Origin: Tenrec ecaudatus
Taxonomy: Eukaryota; Chordata; Mammalia; Afrosoricida; Tenrecidae
Assembly: GCF_050624435.1 (NCBI RefSeq)
Contig: NC_134545.1
Span: 87,944,063-88,008,062, forward strand
Direction of reading: 5' to 3'
DNA: 64,000 nucleotides
Position 1 is the stretch's first letter; every line of letters begins with the position of its first letter. The notes beneath the pieces are model-generated. The model was not told where the DNA came from and made no database searches. It was given only the letters and a program-made list of their open reading frames with translations. Made by a program: the position numbers and the translations under genes. Of this stretch, positions 1 to 9,800 are shown in pieces.

Positions 1-54
1 AGGAAGATGTCTCTATTGTCCAATAGAAATCACATTTCTCAGCTTTACAGAATT

Positions 55-252
55 TATCAATGGCTCTGCCACAAATCTGTCTTGGAAGAAGTAAAGCCAG
101 AATGTTCTTTAGAAATGAGGAGGCCAAGTTACTTCAGACATGTTATCAGGAGGGATCAGTCCCCAGAGAAAGATCTAACGTGGAGTCAGCGAGGGTTGTG
201 ACTATGGTACAGGAACAGGCAGCTTCATTCTGGTGTACACGAGGTCACTTTA
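55..252 (+). repeat. RTE/BovB-type LINE 3' remnant
   Basis: The stretch reads like the 3' end of the afrotherian RTE (BovB-like) LINE: agaagtaaagccagaatg, then a gacatgttatcaggaggga block and a cagtccccagagaaagat block, in the family's order. It is diverged and carries only a short 3' part of the reverse-transcriptase reading frame. Two related remnants lie at 44586-44730 and 45150-45310. The family call is from memory of the consensus. Confidence 0.65.
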
Positions 253-1990
253 AGTTGGAACCAATTTCACAACACGTGACACAGTTCACTGCTGGTTTTT
301 GAATTTGAGGTGTAGCAATCTATTTAATAAACTAAGTGACTATGAGACAAAATGGAGTTTGAAAACCACTAAAGTAATAGAAACAGGACCAAATACTTAT
401 TTGTAATTATATTTTTAAAAACTGGAAGACCTTTTAAGAGTGGTCATTTCGATATCTACGCACTTTTTTACAAAGGCGTATATTTTCATTTGTAATAAAA
501 AATAGCAAAGATCTATTTAGAAGTCATCAGAACATTAGAAAACTCACAAGTATGACCACCTATCTACGACAACCAACACCATGCCGAGTCAACTGGCAAC
601 ATAGACAAGCTGGCCGAGGTTGGCAGGCAGTGGCAGAGACTCAGATGGCTCTTGATGAAATGGAAGAGGGAGAGATTTATGAGGGTGCTGTGGAAACTAG
701 CACTGCCCCGCAGTTTAATCACTTAATTGTATTGATGTCCACAGAACTGGCCATGATAATTTGAGCTCAATGGCCTTAGTTATCTAGAAGAAATCCAAAT
801 TTCCTTGGACCCCTTTATATTGAGAGGCTGTGGTCAGGTCACCCCAAGTGGGAAAATCTCCATAGAAAGAAATCTTTACAATGTTATCTTTTTTTTTGTT
901 CTTTTTTTTATTTTTTTAAATTAAAAAATTTTTTTTTTGTATTTTACAATGTACCTTTTATATTCCTAGCTTACAAAACTTCCTACCCTCCCTCTGTTCA
1001 TCTTCAGGATACATTTTTTGGTTTATGGCATGAAGTAGACTTCCAGAAGAAAAGGGCTCTGTTAAATTATTCATGGACAGCTCCATTGTGTCCAATTCAA
1101 GCAATACTAGGGTGCTTTAAATGCCCTCTTGATATAAATGGGAAGAATGATGGTGACAGTCTCTAAATTATGACTGAAGGGAGGGGCAGAGTATAAAAAC
1201 TGAAATTATGCCAGGTTTTAAGGAAGGAATGCTTTTGAGATGGAGTAAGGAGTTGGGGCACTTCTGATGAGGTCAACAATGGGCACAGAGCCCAGAAATA
1301 GGTCTGCATCCTTTAGCAAAGTGCAGGCTACTTTAAGACACCTTGTGTGTTAACAATTCAATTTGTGGAACTAAACCCAAATCAGGGGCTTGCATCAACC
1401 CTTCCAAGTTCAGTCATGGGTGAGCAGTGAAATCATAACAGACTCAAATGTGGGAAACACGGGTGTACTAGACTGGTAACCAGAATGGGAACATTTACAG
1501 GTGAATACTTGGCTAGAAACAATCTCCTTGCTAGAACATCAGGGCAGAATGTACATTGGATAAGCAACCGAATCTCTGGGTCTGCGGAGTGGGAAACAAC
1601 AATGCCCAGCTCAAAGATGGCAGCCAACTCAGTTGCTTTTCCACAGTCCAGGCATAATCCAGTTTTCTGCATCAGGTTCCTAAAGGGGCCCAACCTCTTC
1701 CAAGTCTCTCATTCCAGGGCTCCAACTCTTGACTTTTCCTGCTTTGGTACAAAGACATAGTACCAAAGGAGACAATCACTGAAGACACTTATAATTGTGA
1801 ATTAATACTGCTAAATGGCAGTGCAGGAGGAAGGGTCCGAGTACTGGGGGGAGGGGAGAAGGTAACAGCGGGTTGATGTCTAATTCTTTCATGCCTTTCT
1901 CCACCAGTGAAATGGATATTTCGGAAATGATCCCACATGAGAAGTTGCTCCTGCTTTTTCTGTTCAAGATTGCTGTTCTTGGCCACCTAC
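253..1990. other. 5' flank without a recognised gene
   Basis: AT-rich sequence upstream of the promoter. It contains a T/A-rich low-complexity run near 889-945 and short unconserved open frames on both strands. In human the ATP5MK gene body would lie here and further left, so this is probably ATP5MK intron, but I could not find its coding exons (a 58-residue protein in human). Confidence 0.4.
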
Positions 1991-2082
1991 CTGGAATGCT
2001 GCGATCACACCGGGGTCAGAGTCGCTAACGTACTAGAAGCAGCCTCTTGCGTTTCAAGCTGTTGACAGCGCTGTTCTGCTTC
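1991..2082 (-). other. ATP5MK: Possible second 5' UTR exon of ATP5MK
   Basis: On the minus strand a pyrimidine-rich acceptor (tttgcttcctag) precedes 92 bases that end in a strong donor, cattccag followed by gtaggt. It lies in the right direction and distance to follow a first exon in the promoter. No start codon with similarity to the ATP5MK protein is present, so it would be untranslated. The splice signals are visible; assignment to ATP5MK is inference from gene order. Confidence 0.3.
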
Positions 2083-2329
2083 CTAGGAAGCAAAGGCTTT
2101 CTCGGTGATCGTACAGACTGAGATCTAACCTGCCTGCCGGGTGAACTCCAACCGCAGGGTCTGGCACCCCTTCTTTGCGCTTTTACAAAAGATGCGATTG
2201 CACAGCTCCAAGAGGCCTGGCTGATCAGAACTCTGGGCCGCTAAGAGGTAACCAAACAGCCCGGGCACACGGAGGAAGCGAGACTAATGCAGCCACATAT
2301 GGGGTCAGAAGCTGAACCCTCGTCCAGTA

Positions 2330-2337
2330 TGACGTCA
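2330..2337. promoter_or_regulatory. CRE (CREB/ATF) consensus palindrome
   Basis: Exact tgacgtca followed by ctgatgac. It sits at the ATP5MK-side edge of the CpG-rich region, about 540 bases from PDCD11 exon 1. Occupancy is not shown by sequence. Confidence 0.5.
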
Positions 2338-2642
2338 CTGATGACCTTGGAGGGCTCCCTTCGCGGCGGCCCTCATTTTCACCCACTGGAAAATGCACCC
2401 GAAGGCTCTTCGGGACTGTGGGAGCCCCCATCCGCCTCGCCCCTCCTCTTCTTAGCCACTGCCCTTCCCTTCGCAACCCGGCCCTCGTCGTCTCTAGGCC
2501 CTCTCCCGTGTTCCCTCCGTTCTCGGCTCCCCAACCGAAGGCCTCGAGGTGTTGCGGGACCAGGAATGGCCCGATCGCAGGCCGAGCCCGCAAAGCGGAG
2601 CGGAGACGCCAGGCCCGAGTGCGGATCCCTCTCCACACCCAC

Positions 2643-2740
2643 CTTGCCAAAGCCGGTGTCCTTCAACGTCTGCAGCCACCACTCGGCTCGGCCGGAGGAA
2701 GTCGCCTGGGCCGCGCACCGTTCCACCGGTCTCGGGAATT
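2643..2740 (-). other. ATP5MK: Probable non-coding first exon of ATP5MK (USMG5/DAPIT)
   Basis: On the minus strand a strong donor (ggcaag followed by gtgggt, GT at 2642-2641) lies inside the CpG island, about 130-230 bases from the PDCD11 start, the arrangement seen in human. ATP5MK encodes a 58-residue inner-membrane subunit of mitochondrial ATP synthase that helps dimer stability. Only this 5' exon would lie in the window; the coding part would be left of base 1. The 5' end is approximate and the assignment rests on synteny. Confidence 0.45.
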
Positions 2741-2869
2741 CGGCCGCCTGCGTGGATTGGCTGCGGCTCGAAGTCCCGCCTTTCCGCTTCCTGCCCCCAC
2801 CCAGCCCGTCTCCCGCCCCCTTGGTAGAAACGGAAGTAGGTAGTTAAGCCCGCCCACACTTCCGGAAGA

Positions 2870-2954
2870 GCAGCGTTGAGCTGTGGGTGTACCAAACTCC
2901 GCGTGTGTCGGCGGCGCACGCTCTGCGGGGGAGCGTGCTTGCATCGCGGGGTAG
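2870..2954 (+). other. PDCD11: PDCD11 exon 1 (5' UTR)
   Basis: The exon starts just downstream of the ETS sites at about 2870 (start approximate) and ends at a consensus donor (gtag then gtgagt, GT at 2955-2956). It carries no start codon used for the protein; the first ATG is in exon 2, after an intron of about 3.9 kb. Confidence 0.65.
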
Positions 2955-3404
2955 GTGAGTGCGGGCCGAGGCGGGAGGAAGGGGGCTTTGTGAGGCCTCT
3001 TCGTTGCCATCGACTCTCCTAAATATCTCCTTGGAGCCTTATTTCCCCTTGTCTGAAATGAAAACTTAGGTTCAACTTCCCAGCAGATTGTTCTGTCATC
3101 GCCTCAAAAGTCTTCATTCTTACTCCTGAGTGGCTCAGAAGCAGCCCCTCCTAGCTTCACCTGTCTTCACCTTCTCCTTTTAATTTGTACCTAGTGCTGA
3201 ATCTCATGGCTTCTGTACTGCAGGTGAATTCTAACTGGTTACCTGTCCTCAATCCTTTCTTAGCCAGTCTTTGTTGTTCGGTGTCCTCTAGTAGGGTGGT
3301 ACACAGTAGGGGACCCTCATTTTGAATATTGTCTGACCCGTCCCCAATGAGGGCTCCCATTTGCCAAGCAGATGTAAACTAGTCATATCTAATTCAAGAC
3401 CTTT

Positions 3405-3560
3405 TATTTTTTAAAATTTTATTGGAGGCTCTTACAACTCTTATCACAATCCATATATCCATCCATTGTGTCAAGCGCATTTGTACATTTGTTGCCATCA
3501 TCATTCTCAAAACATTTGCTTTCTACTTGAGCCCTTGATATCAGCTCCTGATTTTCCCCC
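3405..3560 (-). repeat. LINE-like 3' end, with target-site duplication
   Basis: A minus-strand copy of the family's terminal 150 bases (sense strand ends ...gagttgtaagagcctccaataaaattttaaaa in substance). It is flanked by near-identical 17-base duplications at 3388-3404 and 3561-3577 (tctaattcaagaccttt, 16 of 17). The A-rich 3' tail, truncation at the other end and duplication show LINE-type retroposition. Confidence 0.8.
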
Positions 3561-3658
3561 TCTAATTCAAGATCTTTCACAGAACTTGCCTTTTAAGATT
3601 CAGCGCCAGTTTATTGTGCTTTATTTTGTCTGCTGTACAGCTGAGCAATCCTTCAAAG

Positions 3659-3849
3659 CAGTGGTTCTCAACCTATGGGGCTCAACCCCTTGAGGGTCAA
3701 ACGACCCTTTCACAGGGGTCACCGATTGATAAGAGAAGCAAAATGACAATGAGGAAGTAGCAACAAAAATTATGGTTGGGGTGGGGGTCACCACAACATG
3801 AGGAACTGTATGAAAGAGTTGCGCCCTGAGAAAGGGTTGAGAACCACTG
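3659..3849 (+). mobile_element. SPIN-type hAT non-autonomous DNA transposon
   Basis: Starts cagtggttctcaacc and ends with the inverted repeat ggttgagaaccactg. Inside are the family's gaacgaccctttcacagggg-like block and a catgaggaactgtat block. An 8-base target duplication flanks it (cttcaaag / cttcagag, 7 of 8), as expected of hAT transposition. SPIN elements are known to have entered tenrec, murine rodents, bushbaby, bat and opossum lineages by horizontal transfer. Confidence 0.88.
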
Positions 3850-3948
3850 CTTCAGAGAAAGGAAATATGCTATTTGACTTGACAAATTGCTGGTGTTTAT
3901 CGCATGGAATGGCCTTTTCCATTTCCTACACCCATTTCTGTAGGAGTC

Positions 3949-4130
3949 CTAGTGATGTAGTGATTATGTGTGGAGCTGTGATCTGCAAGGTCCACAGTTT
4001 GAAACTACCAGTCGCTCCATGGGAGAAAGGGCTTTCTACTCCCGTAAAGAGTTACAGCTTCCGAAACTCACAGGGGCAGTCGTTCTCCCCTGACCTGGAG
4101 GGTGGCTGTGAGTCAGGGTGGCTGTGAGTG
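3949..4130 (+). repeat. AfroSINE (tRNA-derived SINE)
   Basis: The head resembles the tRNA-derived part (gtgatgtagtgattatg, ggtccacagtttgaaac), followed by the body block cgctccatgggagaaag and cgtaaagagttacag, then a caggggcagt block. This is the usual AfroSINE order. Confidence 0.75.
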
Positions 4131-4195
4131 TGCACAATTTTCACATTCCTCCTGCTTCTCCCTCCTCACCTTGCAAAAACCTCTTCCATCTCTTT

Positions 4196-5713
4196 TTTTA
4201 TAATTGTTTTATTAGGGGCTCATACAACTCATCACAATCCATATACATACATCAATTGTGTAAAGCACATTTGTACATTCATTGCCCTCATTATTCTCAA
4301 AACATTTGCTCCACTTAAGCCCCTGGCATCAACTCCTCATTTTTTCCCCACCCTCCCCATTCCCCCTCCCTCATGAAACCTTGATAATTTATAAATTATT
4401 ATTTTGTCATATCTTGCCCTGTCCGACGTCTTCCTTCACCCACTTTTCTGTTGTCTGTCCCCCAGGGAGGAGGTCACATGTAGATCCTTATAATCAGTTC
4501 CCTCTTTCCAACCCACTCTCCCAGTATTGCCACTCACAACACTGGTCCTGAAGGGATCATCCACCCTGGATCCCCTGTGTTTCCAATTTCTATCTGTACC
4601 AGTGTACATCCTCTGGTCTAGCCAGACTTTCAAGGTAGAATTCAGATCATGATAGTAGGGAGGTGGGTGAGGAAGCATTTAGGAACTAGAGGAAAGTTGT
4701 ATTTTTCATCATTGCTACATTGCACCTTGACTGGCTCATCTCCTCCTCTGGACCCCTCTGCAAAGGGATTTCCAGTGGCAGACAAATGGCCTTTGGGTCT
4801 CCATTCTGCACTCAACACCCCCGCCCTCCCCCCTCCGTCATTCACTATGGTAAGATTTTTTTGTTCTGATGCTGCCTTATATCTGATCCCTCTACACCTT
4901 GTGATCACACAGGCTGGTGTGCTTCTTCCCATGTGGGCTTTGTTGCTTCTGAGCTAGATGGCCACTTGTTTACCTTCAAGCCTTTAAGACCCCAGACACT
5001 ATACCTTTGGATAGCCGGGCACCATCAGCTTTCTTTGCCACATTTGCTTATTCACCCATTTGTCTTCAGCGATCGTATCATGGAGGTGTGTACCCTATGA
5101 TACAGTTTTTTGTTCTTTGATGCCTGATTTACTGATCCCTTCGGCACCTCGTGATCACACAGGCTGCTGTGTTCTTCTATGTGAGCTTTGTTGCTTCTGA
5201 GCTAGATGGCTGCTTGTTTACCCTCAAGCTTTTAAGACCCAGATGCTATACCTTTTGAAAGCCGGGCACCATCAGCTTTCTTCACCGCATTTGCCTATTC
5301 AACCACTTTTGTCTTCAGCGGTTGTGTCGGGAAGGTGAGCATCATAGAATGCCAATTTAATAGAAGAACGTATTCTTGCATTGAGGGAGTACTTGAGTGG
5401 GGGCCCAATGTCCTTCTGCTACCTTAATACTAAACCTATAAATATAGGCACATAGATCTATTTCCCCATCCTCATATACAAATATATTTGCATATGTCCA
5501 TGTCTTTATGTAGACCTCTATAAATGCCCTTTTTCTCCCAACTCTCTCCTCTATTTCCCTTGACTTTCATCTTGTCCCACTATCATGCTCAGTTTCCACC
5601 TGGCTTTCAGCAATTCCTCTTGGTTCCATTACCCTTGATCATGCCCAACTAGGCCTCCCACACCCACCTCACCACCAATTTGGATCACTTGTTGTTCCCT
5701 TGCCCCTGGGTTT
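4196..5713 (-). repeat. LINE-like 3' region, 1.5 kb, with perfect 16-base target duplication
   Basis: A 5'-truncated minus-strand copy flanked by exact 16-base duplications (cctcttccatctcttt at 4180-4195 and 5714-5729). It starts on the plus strand with the T-run and the complement of an ataaaac-type tail, followed by the family's CT-rich segment. A unit of about 240 bases is present twice in tandem (about 4845-5095 and 5096-5340). No reading frame for a reverse transcriptase is present. Confidence 0.85.
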
Positions 5714-5823
5714 CCTCTTCCATCTCTTTAGTACTCAGCTAGAAGCATCTTTAGGACACTTGGCTCCATACCAAAACTTCAGCTCACTTCCTACCTCTTT
5801 GTGGACATGTAGAGTTTGACTTG

Positions 5824-5854
<31 letters not shown>

Positions 5855-5930
5855 GACTTGTATTTTAAATGATTTTTGTGACCCGGTTTTCTTTTAAGTA
5901 CACAGTTTCTTTGAATATGCATCATATATA

Positions 5931-6415
5931 CTTGACTATAAGCCGAGGCACCTAATTTTGCCACAAAAAATGGGGGCTTTTTCAGCATTAAAAATGTGCC
6001 GAGGGGGGAGGGGAGACTCCGGATAGGGCAAGATATGACAAAATAACGATGTATAAATTACCAAGGGCACATGAGGGAGGGGGGAGAAGGGAGGGAGGGG
6101 AAAAAAAATGAGGACCTGATGCAAAGGGCTTAAGTGGAGAGCAAATGCTTTGAGAATGATTGGGGCAGGGAATGTATGGATGTGCTTTATACAATTGATG
6201 TATGTATATGTATGGATTGTGATAAGAGTTGTATGAGTCCCTAATAAAATGTAAAAAAAGAAAAGAGAAAAAATGATTAGGGCAAAGAATGTACAGATAT
6301 GCGTTATACAATTGATGTATGTATATGTATGGACTGTGATAAGAGTTGTATGAGCCCCTAATAAATTGTTAAAAAATGTGCCGAAAAACTCAGCTTATAT
6401 TTGAGTATCTACGGT
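5931..6415. mobile_element. Small inverted-repeat DNA element, split by a LINE insertion
   Basis: The left part (5931-6002) begins tatacttgactataagccga and the right part (6385-6415) ends ctcagcttatatttgagtat plus ctacggta. These ends are imperfect inverted repeats of each other over about 20 bases. Rejoined, the element would be only about 105 bases, so it is a MITE-like non-autonomous transposon. I cannot name the family. Confidence 0.6.
6003..6371 (+). repeat. LINE-like 3' end inserted in a MITE-like element, with doubled terminus
   Basis: A plus-strand insertion flanked by exact 13-base duplications (aaaaatgtgccga at 5990-6002 and 6372-6384). It holds the 3' terminal sequence twice: one copy ends at ctaataaaatg near 6250, then an A-rich joint, then a second terminal piece of about 95 bases ending ctaataaattg. 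Confidence 0.8.
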
Positions 6416-6462
6416 AACTCGCTGCCATGGAGTGGATATATTTGTGTGTTTCCTTTTTCCAT

Positions 6463-6551
6463 TAAGTCATTTTAATAAAGCTTTATTATAACTCATAACA
6501 ATCCACACATACATTGTATCAAGCACATTTGTACATGTTGCCATCCACATT
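6463..6551 (-). repeat. LINE-like 3' end fragment
   Basis: Diverged minus-strand remnant: ataaagctttattataactc, caatccacacatacattgta, caagcacatttgtacat. No clear target duplication. Confidence 0.6.
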
Positions 6552-6845
6552 TTATTTGTATATTTCTGATCTGTCTTACACATTATAGCTACTCAATGAA
6601 TATGACATTTAATTTATATATTTTTTTAAAATAATTTATTTTCCTGAAGGAAGTTCTGTGAATTTGTCGGTTTGAAGCTGAGGCCTTTGGAAGGATGAAT
6701 TACGGATTATTTACCATGTCTAAATCGCCTATGTCCTCCTGAATACTGTCTAGTACATATCTTGCCAACGATAATAGCTTTTAGGAAATCTGCCATTAAG
6801 ACTACATCTCATTGTTACTCTGCATTCCTTTTAGGAGACCCAAAC

Positions 6846-9800
6846 ATGGCAACCTTGGAAGAAAGTTTCCCCCGAGGGGGCACGAAAAAAGCCCACAAGT
6901 CAGAGCTCCAGCAGCCAGTTGAACAAGACAACTTGTTTGATGTGAGTGGTGTGAGAATCAACTCGATGGCAGTTGGTTGAGTTGGGTTTGGGTTGGTGTG
7001 TCTAGTTGGTGAGATTCACTGAAGCTTATTCGTGTGTCCTTAGGAAATAGATACTTTGTTAGACAGGGTTAGAGACAAAACCAGGTTGCTCATAATTATA
7101 TGTATATATATTTATTTATAAAGATAGATATATAACACAAGAAATGAACTGTTAAATTATATACAGATAGATAAATAATACAAGAAATGAACAGTTAAAT
7201 TACAAAGCAGTACAAATGGCTCAATGCAACTCACTCCCGTGAGAGTTGTAAGACACTGGCAGTCCTTCAAGTCTTGAGGGCTGCCAGGTCGTCCTCTGTA
7301 GAGAGATTTAGGCTATCCTGGCATAGGCAGCAAACAGCAAGGCAGGTCACCAACAGTCAGCGAGGTCACCAACTGTCAGTCCCCAAGTCCAGAGATGTAC
7401 ATTCCAATTCTCTGGCAAGTCAGGTCTTAAAGTGGCCTCAAATTCCAGCGACACAGTCCATAGGTTAGGCGTCCCACAGGTAGTGTAGCCTGAAAATTGA
7501 GGCACAGAACAAGCAAGGCAGCCACACACTGGTTCGATGATCAAAGAGCAAGAGACAAGAAAGGCAAGGCTTGCCAAGCCATTTTTCTCTCCTCCCTTCA
7601 ATTAATCCCACGTGTGTTTATCGGCCAGACTGGCACAATAAACTAACTATCTCAGGTACCTTGCTTGAAAATGTGTTTTTTTCCAGATTTCACGTTCACT
7701 TCAGCAAGTTGAACTTGTTAGAGAGGCCATACTACCACAAGTCAGTTTTGTCTGAAGATTGCATTTGGTGTCTGAGTTCGCAGAGCGATTGCTTGTTAGT
7801 CTTAAGAACTCTCTACTGAGTTGATTATGAATGGAGAGCAAGTGGTGTGCTCACTGTGTTTCTGAGGAGGTCCTTGTCACATGTGGCAAGCATGACATTC
7901 ATACTCTGCCTTTGAGTCACTGGTCTTCAGATACATGGAATGAAACAGATTTGAGTGTATGACCTTACTTAGGGATTAGCTGTTATGTGCTCCTTCCAAC
8001 TCTTATGAAGTAGAAATCGCCATTCCATGAGGAGGACTTGAGACTCAGGGTTTATCATTTGAGCTGAATCCACACAGCGGGTTGGGGTGGCATCCTGAGT
8101 TTAACTCAGGTCTCGGTGGTTCTAACTTCCCATTTTATGCAGTGCCCCACATTAGTTTGAATGCTGGGAAATCCCAGCGTCCAGCGGCTCTAGGGAACAC
8201 AAAGGAGGCTGAGACCTTGGGCGGAGAGGAGCGTTGGGATGGAAACTGGAATTAAGGAGCCCTCAGGAGGAGGGTGGGGGGGGGGGAGCTGCAGTGGAGG
8301 ACCGTGCAAAGCCGGGTGATGGGTGAGACTGGAAACGCGAGACCAAGGCTAGGGCTACTTTCCATTCTTTTGGATCTTTGTGGCCTACCCTCCTCTCCCT
8401 GCAGATTTCTACGGAAGAAGAACCCACCAAACGGAAAAAGAGCCAGAAAGGGCCAGAAAAAACAAAGAAGTTGAAAATCGAAAAGAAAGACCGCAGCAAG
8501 CCTGCCAAAGAGAAGTTTGAAATCCTACGAGTTGAGGTTTGTCGAGCTTAATGCTTCTCATTGTCCCACCAGCCTCAGACGTTGGCGGTTGTGTGCGTTC
8601 CTCACCCCCTCCGGATAGGTGGTGCTGGGAATTGGGCGTCACTTCCTTTAGTGACTCACCCCCTGGCCCCATGCTTTTTCTTAGCTGGTGTGGCTTGCAG
8701 GGTCCCTGGACAGGGTCCCTTATGGAACTTGTGTCTTGCTAGCGTCGGTGTCTCGTGGATGCAGAGCTGGGTAGCACTGGCAGCAAGGCTACGCAGTAAT
8801 CACGAATGCAACTTTGTACTTCACAGCTGTGGGAGGATCTCAGGGGAGGAAAGTGGTCCTCACCTCCCAGCCATTGTTGTCTTCCTCATGGTACACATTC
8901 CCCTCGTCTCTTCCAGTCTCTGTGTGAGGGGATGCGGATTCTGGGCTGTGTGAAAGAGGTAAATGACCTGGAGCTGGTGATCGGTCTCCCCAATGGGCTC
9001 CAGGGCTTCGTGCAAGTGACTGAAATCTCTGATGCCTACACGCGAAAGCTGAACGAGCAGGTGGCACAAGAACACCCTCTGGAGGTACGGGACACCCACC
9101 CGGCTGAGCGCCCTGACTGGAAATGAGTGGCACACGAATGATATTCACACATTTTGAGAGCTCCAAGAGGAAAAGGCGGGAGGTGCCGGGAGCGAGAGAG
9201 GGGCCCCGATGGGCTCAGTAGTTAGCACTTGGCTGCAAACCAAGACCTGCTCCGAGAGAGGAGGATGTGGCAGTCTGCTTGTGTAAAGACTGTGACAGCG
9301 TTGAAAACCTCGAGACAGTTCTGCTGTGTCGTATAGGGGTGACTCGTGGCGGTGGGGTTGGTTTGGGCACAAGGAGACTAGCTGGGCTAGCAGTTAAGGG
9401 CTCAGCTGCTAACCCAAGAGGCTGGCAACTTGAACCTGCCACACCACACTGTCCCGTAAAGAGAGCGACCTAGAAAACCCCCTGGGGCAGGTCTCCCCTG
9501 TCAAATGCGGCTGCTGTCGATTGCTCGGGTTGGGCATATACCGGACAGTCAGTTCTCAGTGACAAGAACAACTTCGTCGGGGGAGGGGCTGGGAAGGCTT
9601 CCATGGGGAAGTGATGCTTGAGCTGAGATCTGAGGGATGATGGGAGGAAGGATACAGAAGAAAGGGAGGTTGGGCAGACGGTGGGGTATATAACAGGAAA
9701 GCCGGCTAGTCTGACTAGAGCAGAGAGCAAGGAAGAATGAATGGGGTGGATTGGGGCCGAGGGCTAGGTAGAATGTAGACCATGCATAGTTTTGTGGAGC

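Larger units (their letters stand above)
2300..2990. promoter_or_regulatory. CpG-rich bidirectional ATP5MK/PDCD11 promoter
   Basis: GC-rich and CpG-rich sequence between the presumed minus-strand ATP5MK start and PDCD11 exon 1. Visible sites include a palindromic CRE (tgacgtca, 2330-2337), an inverted CCAAT box (gattgg, 2755-2760), and ETS-type cores at 2831-2837 (cggaagt) and 2858-2868 (acttccggaag). There is no TATA box. Paired ETS sites with a CpG island are typical of housekeeping divergent promoters, and in human these two genes start within a few hundred bases of each other. Confidence 0.75.

Noticed and set aside
1789-1986. Minus-strand frame containing IHFTGGE, faintly like the QFTGI motif of the ATP5MK protein
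   Set aside because: Only four residues agree; the flanking residues do not fit, and no start MAGPE-like sequence precedes it. Chance similarity is likely.
2225-3010. Several long open frames on both strands around the PDCD11 promoter
   Set aside because: CpG-rich DNA has few stops; the frames overlap each other, show no protein similarity and span the promoter and exon 1.
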